From positions 1 to 6,923 of the forward strand of contig DKER01000169.1 of NCBI GenBank assembly GCA_002452555.1: 6,923 nucleotides of DNA. Reading direction: 5' to 3'. Origin of the DNA: Fidelibacterota bacterium UBA6817. GTDB lineage: Bacteria > Fidelibacterota > Fidelibacteria > Fidelibacterales > Fidelibacteraceae. Numbering within the stretch: the first letter of the stretch is position 1; each line of letters begins with the position of its first letter. Positions 1 through 6,330 of the stretch are shown here, one piece after another. The notes beneath the pieces are model-generated. The model did not search any database and was not told the origin of the DNA. It was given only the letters and a program-made list of their open reading frames with translations. Both the position numbers and the translations under genes were made by a program.

Positions 1-2
1 TT

Positions 3-89
3 AACCCTGAGAATACAACCTTATTCCCGGTGAACTTCTTTACATATTCAAGTCATTCCATAACGGGAGCATTACGATGGAATTTTTAA
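3..89 (+). CDS. C-terminal end of a probable outer-membrane beta-barrel protein (partial)
   Basis: An open frame enters from the left edge and runs to a TAA at 87-89, giving 28 residues that end in SITGALRWNF. Alternating hydrophobic and polar residues with a C-terminal Phe are typical of the last strand of outer-membrane barrels, the signal read by the BAM machinery. The frame overlaps the ATG of the next gene by 13 nt in another phase, as is common for co-transcribed genes. Only the tail is in the window, so neither family nor function can be named. The frame is short and could be chance, but the C-terminal signature and the coupling to the TPR gene argue that it is real. Confidence 0.5.
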   Translation, partial: NPENTTLFPVNFFTYSSHSITGALRWNF

Positions 90-697
90 AATACGGAATA
101 CGGATTTTTTTTATTCTTACCCTTATTAACTTCAAACTGATTTCAGCACAGGAAGATGTTATCAAAGGTTTTGAAAAAAGTTATTATCTGGAGAAAGAGG
201 GGAAATATATTCAGGCTGCTGATGCTATGAAAGCAGTATATGATGATGAATCATATGAAATAAATCTCCGCCTGGGATGGCTTTATTATCTGGGTGGTAA
301 AATGGATCTTTCAACGGAGCATTACAGGAAAGCCGTAAAACTCATACCCTATGCTATTGAACCCCGGTTAGGACTTGCGTATCCCTTGTCAGCACAGGGA
401 CAATGGAAAGAGATCGAAGAAATGTATATAAAAATCCTGGAAACAGATCCACTGAATACATTAGTTAATTACCGGATGGGATTGATTTGCTACAACAGGG
501 GAGATTATGAAAAGGCTGACCGGTATCTGGAAAAGGTACTCAATCTTTACCCATTTGATTACGACACCTTGGTACTGATGGCCTGGACGAAGCTTAGATT
601 ACAGAAATTTCGGGAAGCAAAAATTTTATTCAATAAAACATTAATGGCCAATCCGGGGGATACTTCGGCGCTGGAAGGATTATCTTTACTTCCATAA
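77..697 (+). CDS. Exported TPR-repeat protein
   Basis: This 206-residue protein has an N-terminal signal peptide: basic residues K5 and R9, a hydrophobic stretch from about 10 to 19, and likely cleavage after LISA (24). It should therefore be periplasmic or attached to the outer envelope. The rest is helical. Four TPR units of exactly 34 residues start near Y60, I94, T128 and Y162, each ending in the usual P-x-D/N-type turn (IPYA, DPLN, YPFD, NPGD). A degenerate unit probably covers 28-59. TPR arrays are protein-binding scaffolds with no catalytic residues. A GGGAG ribosome binding site at 65-69 supports this start. The 13-nt overlap with the upstream barrel-like gene suggests that the two are co-translated and may act together in the outer envelope. 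The specific partner is unknown. Confidence 0.85.
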   Translation: MEFLKYGIRIFFILTLINFKLISAQEDVIKGFEKSYYLEKEGKYIQAADAMKAVYDDESYEINLRLGWLYYLGGKMDLSTEHYRKAVKLIPYAIEPRLGLAYPLSAQGQWKEIEEMYIKILETDPLNTLVNYRMGLICYNRGDYEKADRYLEKVLNLYPFDYDTLVLMAWTKLRLQKFREAKILFNKTLMANPGDTSALEGLSLLP

Positions 698-716
698 CAA
701 TTGTGATATATAGTAT

Positions 717-744
717 AAGGGGCGAAAAGAATTCGCCCCTTTTT
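717..744 (+). terminator. Rho-independent terminator after the TPR gene
   Basis: A 10-bp perfect stem (AAGGGGCGAA, 717-726, against TTCGCCCCTT, 732-741) closes a 5-nt loop and runs into TTTTT at 740-744. It lies 20 nt after the TPR stop. On the minus strand the same stem lies 25 nt beyond the flavoprotein stop, but it lacks a good U-run there, so it would be a weaker terminator for the convergent nine-gene cluster. Confidence 0.85.
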
Positions 745-768
745 ATTATCCTTAGTTTTGTTGTATGG

Positions 769-2112
769 TTAAGGCATTTTTTTAGCACAGATTTCGGCTG
801 CTTTAATGAGGGGATAGGCTGCAGGGGATGCGGTCAGCATGGGCTGAGTTCCAATCTGTGCAACCAGCAGATCATTAATGGTCATATCTGCCTGTATGGC
901 AAAACCGATAACATTAATCAGTTCACCCACACTTTTACCCCCATATACTTCACCACCCAGTACGGCACCGCTCTTTTTTTGAATGATTAATTTTACCATT
1001 TGTGGTGAAGCATCTTCCAAATGACCCGGATGACGGTCAACGCCGGTGAATGATCCGGTAATGATATCGAATTTATCTTCCCGGGCTATGGCTTCGGTTA
1101 AGCCGGCAACTCCGTATGATGTATTCCCGATATTAGTAGAATAAATGCCAATGGTTCCACGAAATGTGTTAACGGTTGACAGTTCATACAAGTTCAGTGC
1201 CGCGACCCGTGCCTCAGCGCAGGCCGTTGATGCCAGCATGATTTTACTGAGTTTCCCTGTAGAAAATTCCCGTTTTTCCGCACAGTCACCGATTGCATAA
1301 ATATCTTCTATGTTTGTCCGCATATAACGGTCCACCTGTATAAATCCATATTCGTTCAAAACAAGGCCGGTTTCTTTAGCCAAAGCAGTGTTGGGCTTGT
1401 ATCCGCATGACATAATAACAGCCTCAGCTTCAATTTTACTGCCGTCATTCAAGATGACTCCGTTAACAGATTTATCACCTGTAATCTCTTTAACGGCAAT
1501 ACCTGTCAGAACCTTTACTCCCCGTTCTGCCAGAGCTTTCTCTGCTAGCTCCGAAAATTCAGGATCAAACGCCGAGGCCATGATGTTGGGAAGCAGTTCG
1601 ATCAGAGTGATCTCCTTGCCCTTTTTATTCAGTTCATCCGAGATTTCCACACCAATAAATCCCGCACCGATCACTATTATTTTATTTAGTTTATCAAGTT
1701 TCTGCTGTAATACATCCAGATAGACTTTGTTTTTTGGGATAGTGAATGCATTTTCTTTATCATGTCCGGGTATGAATTTCATGATCATTGGTTCTGATCC
1801 GGTGGCAAAGATGAGTTTATCGTAAGAGAATGTTTCTTCCTTTTTTGTTTTACAGATTTTCTCATCTTTATTCACTGTCAGGACTTCGTCAATGAAGATG
1901 TTAATCCCTAGTTTTTCCAGTCCGGCATCCGGTGAGATATTTTTATCCGAGGATCCTAACGTCCCGAATATGTAGGGAATGCCACAGGGGATCATCACCT
2001 TTTCTTCACGGCGTATGAGGGTTACGTTTTTTTCGGGATGGGCTGATTTTGCAGTCATGGCGCTGACCTGTCCCGCAGCAGAGCCGCCAATTATCAAAAT
2101 GTCTGTTTTCAT
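769..2112 (-). CDS. FAD/NAD(P)-dependent disulfide oxidoreductase (CoA-disulfide reductase / NADH oxidase type)
   Basis: A cytoplasmic flavoprotein of 447 residues, usual for the group-3 pyridine-nucleotide disulfide reductases (CoA-disulfide reductase, NADH oxidase/peroxidase, NADH-persulfide or polysulfide reductase). Counting from the first of two adjacent Mets, it shows a FAD-binding GGSAAG (10-15), a single redox cysteine in IPCGIPY (C44), ATGSEP (104-109), an NAD Rossmann motif GAGFIG (150-155) with E173 at the end of the second strand (favouring NADH), the FAD motif IYAIGDCAE (272-280) and a C-terminal dimerisation domain. There is no rhodanese fusion and no CxxxxC pair as in glutathione reductase. 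Two ATGs are possible (2115 and 2112). GGAG at 2118-2121 lies only 2 nt from the first but 5 nt from the second, so the second is preferred. It is the last gene of the minus-strand cluster. Substrate (CoA disulfide, persulfide, polysulfide or oxygen) cannot be decided from sequence. Confidence 0.88.
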   Translation of the reverse strand: MKTDILIIGGSAAGQVSAMTAKSAHPEKNVTLIRREEKVMIPCGIPYIFGTLGSSDKNISPDAGLEKLGINIFIDEVLTVNKDEKICKTKKEETFSYDKLIFATGSEPMIMKFIPGHDKENAFTIPKNKVYLDVLQQKLDKLNKIIVIGAGFIGVEISDELNKKGKEITLIELLPNIMASAFDPEFSELAEKALAERGVKVLTGIAVKEITGDKSVNGVILNDGSKIEAEAVIMSCGYKPNTALAKETGLVLNEYGFIQVDRYMRTNIEDIYAIGDCAEKREFSTGKLSKIMLASTACAEARVAALNLYELSTVNTFRGTIGIYSTNIGNTSYGVAGLTEAIAREDKFDIITGSFTGVDRHPGHLEDASPQMVKLIIQKKSGAVLGGEVYGGKSVGELINVIGFAIQADMTINDLLVAQIGTQPMLTASPAAYPLIKAAEICAKKMP

Positions 2113-2149
2113 CATTACTCCTTTTCTAGCTCTTTTATTTATGTAAAAC

Positions 2150-2179
2150 CTTATAACCTAATCTCTTTTTAATTGGTAA
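2150..2179 (-). promoter_or_regulatory. Possible sigma70-type promoter for the flavoprotein gene
   Basis: On the minus strand, TTACCA (2174-2179) and TATAAG (2150-2155) are separated by 18 nt, within the 110-nt gap before the flavoprotein gene. The -10 is good (5/6) and the -35 weak (4/6). The gap is the longest in the cluster, so an internal promoter is reasonable, but no clear terminator for the CGGC gene is seen there and read-through is equally possible. Confidence 0.3.
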
Positions 2180-2226
2180 AATGTTCCTCGTTTCATAGAG
2201 ATACTGATAGGCTATGTATACCTTTC

Positions 2227-2679
2227 TTAGTTGTAAGCTTCACGGATTTCAAGGGAATCTAACACAGGCTCAAGTATTTTAGTCCATTTTGGTGAATCCC
2301 AGGGTCCTAATCTCTGATGTATCAGATAGTATTTTTCCGGAATGGGATGGGTACCAATAATAACAGGTATTTGATAGCGTTCCTCGATGAAACGTTTAAA
2401 ATATTCAAGACGAGGGCATGGGGGATACCCCACAATAAGACCGGTTGCCAGATGAATAACCTGCACTCCGTTTTTTATCATTTCTTCCGGAGAATACTCA
2501 ACATTACCTCCGGGACAACCGCCACAATTTGTATAAGCTGCAATCTCTGTATCTTGATCTTTTGAATAGTGCTTAAAAGCCCCGGCCCTTTCACGTAAAG
2601 CCCTGAAACATTTTCCTCCGGCACATAACTGATACCGTTGACAGATGATTATACCAATTTTGATTTTCTTACTTTCCAT
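2227..2679 (-). CDS. CGGC domain-containing cysteine-rich protein
   Basis: A 150-residue cytoplasmic protein with the signature of the CGGC domain family, a putative metal- or redox-active domain of anaerobes whose biochemical role is not established. It has an N-terminal strand (KIGIIIC, C13), C19 and C24 in the CAGGKC segment, the diagnostic CGGCPGG (C52, C55), a hydrophobic strand (VQVIHLATG) followed by YPPCP (C88), and IIGTHP (H111) near the end. Five of the six cysteines lie in the first 55 residues, suiting metal or cluster coordination or thiol chemistry. The start has an AGGA box at 2686-2689 spaced 6 nt. It lies downstream of the MBL-fold gene with a 75-nt gap that holds its own promoter candidate, and upstream of a disulfide-reductase-type flavoprotein, which hints at a thiol-linked function. 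Confidence 0.85.
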   Translation of the reverse strand: MESKKIKIGIIICQRYQLCAGGKCFRALRERAGAFKHYSKDQDTEIAAYTNCGGCPGGNVEYSPEEMIKNGVQVIHLATGLIVGYPPCPRLEYFKRFIEERYQIPVIIGTHPIPEKYYLIHQRLGPWDSPKWTKILEPVLDSLEIREAYN

Positions 2680-2716
2680 GGTTCATCCTTATCTTATGAG
2701 AATCAGCATCTTTACC

Positions 2717-2745
2717 GTTATAGGGAATATTTATTTCTCAGGCAA
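2717..2745 (-). promoter_or_regulatory. Probable sigma70-type promoter for the CGGC gene
   Basis: On the minus strand, TTGCCT (2740-2745) is separated by exactly 17 nt from TATAAC (2717-2722, 5/6 match). The predicted start near 2710 gives a leader of about 30 nt with the AGGA box just before the CGGC start codon. The -35 lies 9 nt beyond the MBL-fold stop codon, in one of the few sizeable gaps of the cluster. It would allow the CGGC and flavoprotein genes to be expressed apart from the upstream genes. Confidence 0.45.
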
Positions 2746-2754
2746 TAATAATCC

Positions 2755-3414
2755 TCAGGTCTCCTTAGGAAATGATAATCGGGTACCCACCCCTCCGGAT
2801 AAATATTTTTCCGGATATCGTGTGGATATTTCCAAGATATGTTGTGTACAATGTGTTGGACAAAGATAAGCGACAGCCTTCAGTATTTCATAATTTTTAA
2901 ACCCGTGAAACCCACCGATTAACGCATGAATATGGCCGAATTTTTGTGCAATATTAACAATTTCCTCAAGTCCGGGATGAGAACAGCCAACAACCACAAC
3001 TACCCCTGCCTGAGTTTTTATTACCAATGATTGTTCAATACCTTTAAGTTCTCCCGTCGAATACAGACCTTCATCTATTTTGTATTCTTCTGTAATGTAT
3101 ATAACTTCCCTTGCCCGACGCACTCCCCTGAATGAATAAGGTACGTAAACCTGCACATCGGAGTTTTCATGGAGAAAAGCAGCCAATCCGCCCGTATGAT
3201 CAAAATGATAATGGGATATAAAAATGGTATCTATTATTCCCGGATCAATCTGCATGCGTCTCATATTTTCCAAAAGAATATGTCCGTCTGATCCTGTATC
3301 AAACAGGATTTTTTTGTTCTTTGTTTCGATAACTGCGGAAAAGCCCCAATCAGCGGTAAGGTCTTTACGGTTTTTAATATTGTCATATACGACGCGGATA
3401 GTCATATTTTTCAT
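2755..3414 (-). CDS. MBL-fold metallohydrolase (COG1237-like)
   Basis: A 219-residue protein of the metallo-beta-lactamase superfamily, of the type often labelled dihydropteroate-related or 'metal-dependent hydrolase, beta-lactamase superfamily II'. It shows YDN near the start, WGFSAVIE, KKILFDTG, the metal motif HYHFDHTGG (H68, H70, D72, H73), GCSHPG (H146), GGFHG (H170) and CPTHCT (H188), so the usual two-metal site looks intact. The frame is open upstream for 69 more codons, but those lie wholly over the next gene in another phase. The ATG at 3412-3414, one nucleotide after that gene's TAA, is therefore taken as the start. A second ATG at 3403-3405 is nearly as good. No ribosome binding site is evident, which fits translational coupling. 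The substrate is unknown. Its place directly after NifX-like genes is recurrent in such clusters. Confidence 0.87.
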   Translation of the reverse strand: MKNMTIRVVYDNIKNRKDLTADWGFSAVIETKNKKILFDTGSDGHILLENMRRMQIDPGIIDTIFISHYHFDHTGGLAAFLHENSDVQVYVPYSFRGVRRAREVIYITEEYKIDEGLYSTGELKGIEQSLVIKTQAGVVVVVGCSHPGLEEIVNIAQKFGHIHALIGGFHGFKNYEILKAVAYLCPTHCTQHILEISTRYPEKYLSGGVGTRLSFPKET

Positions 3415-3415
3415 T

Positions 3416-3751
3416 TTAATGATCGCAGCGGTTATCACCGGTTGCCAGTGTTCCCTTAAGCCATTCTTTAACAATACAATCCGGATCTCCGGATTCGGCA
3501 CCCAAAACGACCTCAATACCATATTGATGAAAAAGATTTTGTGCATGCATGCCCATACCACCTGTAATGATGATATTTGCACCTTCGTCAGCCAGCCATT
3601 TAGGCAGTACTCCAGGTTCATGAGGCGGTGGAGTCAGATTGCGGATTGAACTGAATTCCCTGTCTTCTGACACATGATAAAAACGGAAAATCTTACAGTG
3701 TCCGAAGTGTTGGGACAATTGATTCTGGTGAATGGGAATGGCAATTACCAT
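3416..3751 (-). CDS. NifX/NifB-family metal-sulfur cluster-binding protein (Cys/His-rich type)
   Basis: A 111-residue protein of the dinitrogenase iron-molybdenum cofactor biosynthesis fold (the NifX, NifY and NifB C-terminal domain family, ribonuclease-H-like). Visible marks are FGHC (16-19), PPPHEPGVLPKWL (41-53), the GANIIITGGMGMHAQNLF core (57-74), DC (C92) and a C-terminal CDH (109-111). The cysteines and histidines are possible ligands for a metal-sulfur cluster. A strong AAGGAG (3759-3764) lies 7 nt before the ATG. It differs clearly from the neighbouring NifX-like protein, which lacks cysteine, so the two are unlikely to be recent duplicates. It is followed after 1 nt by the MBL-fold gene. 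With no nitrogenase genes in view, a role as cluster carrier or ORP-like protein is more plausible than FeMo-cofactor assembly. Confidence 0.87.
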   Translation of the reverse strand: MVIAIPIHQNQLSQHFGHCKIFRFYHVSEDREFSSIRNLTPPPHEPGVLPKWLADEGANIIITGGMGMHAQNLFHQYGIEVVLGAESGDPDCIVKEWLKGTLATGDNRCDH

Positions 3752-3800
3752 TGATTATCTCCTTATTAATATTCGGCGGTTAATACTTTAAAGTTATCAT

Positions 3801-4142
3801 TTATATAATCTGTTTAAGCTTATTGTTAAGATAAGCCTGATATGCTTCTTTGACGTTCATTCCTCCGGCACCAATATATACTTTTACACCTGCATGAGTC
3901 AGCATTCCGGCAGCATTATCTCCCGGACCGTTACCGGTTATCAGAATGGATACACCACTCTCTATGAAACGTTGTGCCGTTCTCGGTCCGGCACCGTGGG
4001 CTTCACTTTGTACATCCCTGTTATTTATAAATGATAAATCCCGGGTTTCTTCATCATAGATAACAAAGTAATTTGTTCTGCCAAATCTGGAATCAATCAC
4101 TGCATCCCAGTCCGTATTCTTTGCCGTAAATGCAATTTTCAT
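3801..4142 (-). CDS. NifX/ORP-family protein (cysteine-free type)
   Basis: A 113-residue single-domain protein of the same dinitrogenase-cofactor superfamily. It begins MKIAFTAKN and shows DSRFGRTNYFVIYD (17-30), the HGAGPRTAQ segment (49-57), GVSILITGNGPGDNAAGML (63-81) and GVKVYIG (85-91), matching archaeal MTH1175-like and Desulfovibrio orange-protein-like members. It has no cysteine at all, so any cluster would be held non-covalently or by other side chains, as in orange protein, where the Mo-Cu-S cluster is not bound through protein cysteines. AAGGAA precedes the ATG at a suitable distance. It lies 15 nt downstream of an iron-sulfur ATPase gene, fitting a carrier or scaffold that works with that ATPase. 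A perfect palindrome, ACTTTAAAGT (3785-3794), lies just after its stop. Confidence 0.88.
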   Translation of the reverse strand: MKIAFTAKNTDWDAVIDSRFGRTNYFVIYDEETRDLSFINNRDVQSEAHGAGPRTAQRFIESGVSILITGNGPGDNAAGMLTHAGVKVYIGAGGMNVKEAYQAYLNNKLKQII

Positions 4143-4157
4143 AAGACTTCCTTTATT

Positions 4158-5042
4158 TTATTCCGGATAATTCAACTTTTTAATCAATGTTTTCCATGTA
4201 TCATTGAGAATTTTCATTAAAATATTATTATCATATTCAACGATACTTTTTCCTTCGATCATTGCTTTTGTGAAGGTCAAATCGTAAGGCAGATCCGTCA
4301 GATGATCGATCCTGTTTTCATGGAGAAACATAACTATTTTGTCTCTGTTTTCCCGGTTTATATCTGCTTTGTTTATGATACATCCTACTGGAATTTTAAA
4401 TTTTTGTACAAGATCATAAACCCTCTTAAGATCATGCAGACCGGATACTGTTGGTTCACTGACCAGAATCACATAATCAGCGCCGGAAAGGGAAGAGATT
4501 ACCGGACATCCGATTCCCGGAGAACCATCAATCAGTACAAAGGGTTTTTCTTCAGTTTCTGCAATCTCCCGGGCTGTGTTTTTAACCTTTGCCACCAGTT
4601 TACCGGAGTTTTCTGCACCTGCTTTCATCCGGGCATGAACCATCTTGGAGCTTGTTTTAATTTTTGAGATATACCACCAACCAACGTGATTGTTGATGTT
4701 CCGGATGGCATGTGCCGGACAGATTCGGGTGCAGTATCCGCAGCCTTCACAATCCATTTTATCAATTGAATAGCGCCCACTTATAACCCGGACTGCATCA
4801 AAATGGCAGACATCCTTACATTTTCCGCAGTTTATGCATAGATCTTGATCGATCGATGCATATTGCCCGCTGTAAAAATCTGCTGTATAGTAAGGTTGAG
4901 GCTGCATGAAAACATGCATATCCGAAGCATCCACATCACAATCTGCTGTTATTACCGCATTTCCCCCCAGAACGGCAAATGATGCTGTTATTGATGTTTT
5001 CCCGGTTCCGCCTTTGCCGGATATGATTACGATTTCTTTCAT
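4158..5042 (-). CDS. MinD-superfamily P-loop ATPase with inserted ferredoxin domain (copy 1)
   Basis: A 294-residue cytoplasmic ATPase of the COG1149 type. It has a deviant Walker A GKGGTGKT (9-16, signature lysine K10), a switch-I-like DCDVDASD (34-41), an inserted ferredoxin domain with two [4Fe-4S] motifs (C69, C72, C75, C79 and C98, C101, C104, C108-P), and Walker B VLIDGSPGIGCP (169-180) with C179, then SEPTVSGLHDL and a NK(A)D-type segment (INKADIN). ATP-driven dimerisation is expected for the family, and the clusters suggest electron transfer or cluster delivery. The family's exact reaction is not established. The length is normal. The start lies 16 nt after the stop of the second ATPase gene, with only a weak, distant AGG, so translation is probably coupled. 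Cluster 1 ends in C-H rather than the usual C-P. Confidence 0.93.
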   Translation of the reverse strand: MKEIVIISGKGGTGKTSITASFAVLGGNAVITADCDVDASDMHVFMQPQPYYTADFYSGQYASIDQDLCINCGKCKDVCHFDAVRVISGRYSIDKMDCEGCGYCTRICPAHAIRNINNHVGWWYISKIKTSSKMVHARMKAGAENSGKLVAKVKNTAREIAETEEKPFVLIDGSPGIGCPVISSLSGADYVILVSEPTVSGLHDLKRVYDLVQKFKIPVGCIINKADINRENRDKIVMFLHENRIDHLTDLPYDLTFTKAMIEGKSIVEYDNNILMKILNDTWKTLIKKLNYPE

Positions 5043-5058
5043 TTTATTCTTTGCTTAC

Positions 5059-5925
5059 CTATGATGCCTGAAGAGGAATGTGAAAATATTCTAGTATTTG
5101 ATCCAGAGCAAATTTTACTTCGGGTATTGTATGGTATAGAAGTTCACCCCGGGAATAACATTCTGCTATCTTCCGCTGATTAGGGATTGTTGCAATTAAA
5201 GGTATTTGTTTATCTCTGCAGAATTCACTGATATGAGAATTTCCGATGTCATACCTATTTAAAACGACGACAAAAGCCTTTTGCAAGGCCTGGAGCGTTT
5301 CAACGGCCAGTTGTAGATCATACAATCCAACAGGTGTGGGTTCGGTGATAAGAATAACCTTGTCTGCATGCTTCACCGCTTCCACCATGGGGCAGGAGGT
5401 TCCAGGAGGTGCATCGAAAATTCTTATCGTTTCTTCAGGGAAACTCTCATCTGCAAATTGTATGGCTTGTTTGATTAAGGGTACAGCCTGTTCTTCGCCA
5501 ATATCCAGTATGCTCTCGATAAGAGTGAGTTTTCCGGATTCAAACTGTTTCAGTGTGCCGATTTTCTTCTGTACCATGGGTAACGCATTGACAGGACATA
5601 ATTCAGAACAGGCATAGCAACTGTGACAGAGTTGCGGGAAGACAAGTATATCATCATGAACTCTTGATATAGCATGAAAAGCACAGACTTCCGTACAAAG
5701 AGAACACAGAGAACATTTTTCAGAATCCCATTCCGGGATCATTCGATAGACTGCTTGTTCATAAGTTTTATTACCGTGAATAAAGAGTCCGGAATTGGGT
5801 TCTTCCACATCCAAATCGGCGAGAATCACATCATGCTCCAAGGCGAGATAGGCTGCCAGATTGACAGCCAGTGTGGTTTTACCCGTTCCGCCTTTACCGC
5901 TGGCAATACTGATTTTCATTGCCAT
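5059..5925 (-). CDS. MinD-superfamily P-loop ATPase with inserted ferredoxin domain (copy 2)
   Basis: A 288-residue paralogue of the preceding ATPase, with the same order of parts. These are Walker A GKGGTGKT (10-17, K11), DLDVEEPN (37-44), two [4Fe-4S] motifs (C71, C74, C77, C81 and C100, C103, C106, C110-P), Walker B RIFDAPPGTSCP (168-179) with C178, TEPTPVGLYDL (194-204) and a LNRYD guanine/adenine-side motif. The two proteins are diverged along their whole length apart from these motifs. This suggests a long-standing pair that may form a heterodimer, as is proposed for tandem genes of this family. Two in-frame ATGs are possible (5925 and 5919). The second matches the common M-K-I-x-x-x-S-G-K-G-G beginning, and neither has a clear ribosome binding site. 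It follows the DUF5320 gene after 43 nt. Confidence 0.93.
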   Translation of the reverse strand: MAMKISIASGKGGTGKTTLAVNLAAYLALEHDVILADLDVEEPNSGLFIHGNKTYEQAVYRMIPEWDSEKCSLCSLCTEVCAFHAISRVHDDILVFPQLCHSCYACSELCPVNALPMVQKKIGTLKQFESGKLTLIESILDIGEEQAVPLIKQAIQFADESFPEETIRIFDAPPGTSCPMVEAVKHADKVILITEPTPVGLYDLQLAVETLQALQKAFVVVLNRYDIGNSHISEFCRDKQIPLIATIPNQRKIAECYSRGELLYHTIPEVKFALDQILEYFHIPLQAS

Positions 5926-5968
5926 CTATATGTTTGGTTTTGGTAATTATGACTCTTGTAATCAGAAC

Positions 5969-6283
5969 TCACTTTGTTTCAAGCTTTTCCAGACGTCTGC
6001 TTACATTTTCCAGACTCTTATTCAGTTTCTGCATTTCATCCTGAAGTATTTTCATACTGTCCGCTTGCTTCGGCAGGGTTTCTTCTGGATCAAACATATA
6101 TGGTTCGGGATCGTTGTCCCGCCCATAGCCGTAACCGTGTCGGAAACCTCTTCCCATGCCCCTTCTGCCATAATTAGGTAAATTTTTGGTGTAGCCGGGA
6201 CTTTTATACCCACGGCAATATCCCAAAGCCCTGCCTGTCATGGGACCCATTCCTTCAGGTCCCGTTCTGTCTCCTCGTGGCAT
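5969..6283 (-). CDS. DUF5320 protein (Gly/Arg/Tyr-rich N-terminus, coiled-coil C-terminus)
   Basis: A 104-residue protein with the distinctive DUF5320 opening PRGDRTGPEGMGPMTGRALGYC. A low-complexity Gly-Arg-Tyr-Met stretch follows (to about residue 56), then a charged heptad-like C-terminal region (LQDEMQKLNKSLENVSRRLEKLE) that should form a coiled coil for oligomerisation or partner binding. It has one cysteine only. The function is unknown. The family is repeatedly found beside NifX-like proteins and iron-sulfur ATPases in anaerobes, as here. Two adjacent ATGs exist (6286 and 6283). AGGAGG lies 3 nt from the first and 6 nt from the second, and family members begin MPxGDRTGP, so the second is preferred. 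It is probably co-transcribed with the DUF134 gene 47 nt upstream. Confidence 0.85.
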   Translation of the reverse strand: MPRGDRTGPEGMGPMTGRALGYCRGYKSPGYTKNLPNYGRRGMGRGFRHGYGYGRDNDPEPYMFDPEETLPKQADSMKILQDEMQKLNKSLENVSRRLEKLETK

Positions 6284-6330
6284 CATAAGCCTCCTTTACT
6301 TTTATTTCTCTTCTCTATGTACTTGTTAAT

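Noticed and set aside
703..990. Plus-strand frame of 95 codons
   Set aside because: It runs through the terminator and antisense to the flavoprotein C-terminus, with no domain or composition of a real protein.
2190..2226. Terminator between the CGGC gene and the flavoprotein gene
   Set aside because: Only a 5-bp CATAG/CTATG stem with a 14-nt loop and no U-run is visible, too weak to call.
3415..3621. 69-residue N-terminal extension of the MBL-fold frame
   Set aside because: It lies entirely over the NifX-like gene in another phase, has no family resemblance, and homologues start near MTIRVVYDN.
3785..3794. ACTTTAAAGT palindrome as an operator
   Set aside because: It is a 10-bp AT-rich palindrome in a 49-nt gap within an operon. 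Chance is likely, so it is mentioned only with the neighbouring gene.
3416..4142. Nitrogenase FeMo-cofactor assembly locus
   Set aside because: The NifX fold is present, but there is no nifH, nifD, nifK, nifE, nifN or radical-SAM nifB in the window. Free-standing NifX-like proteins are common in anaerobes without nitrogenase.
4302..4667. Plus-strand frame of 121 codons, with others at 1388-1723, 3224-3649, 5246-5617, 5674-5946 and 5861-6181
   Set aside because: All are antisense to well-supported genes, lack ribosome binding sites and recognisable domains, and read as shadows.
4158..5925. Mrp/NBP35 or NifH/BchL identity for the ATPases
   Set aside because: The inserted two-cluster ferredoxin domain and the lack of the C-terminal CxxC of Mrp place them in the COG1149-type family.
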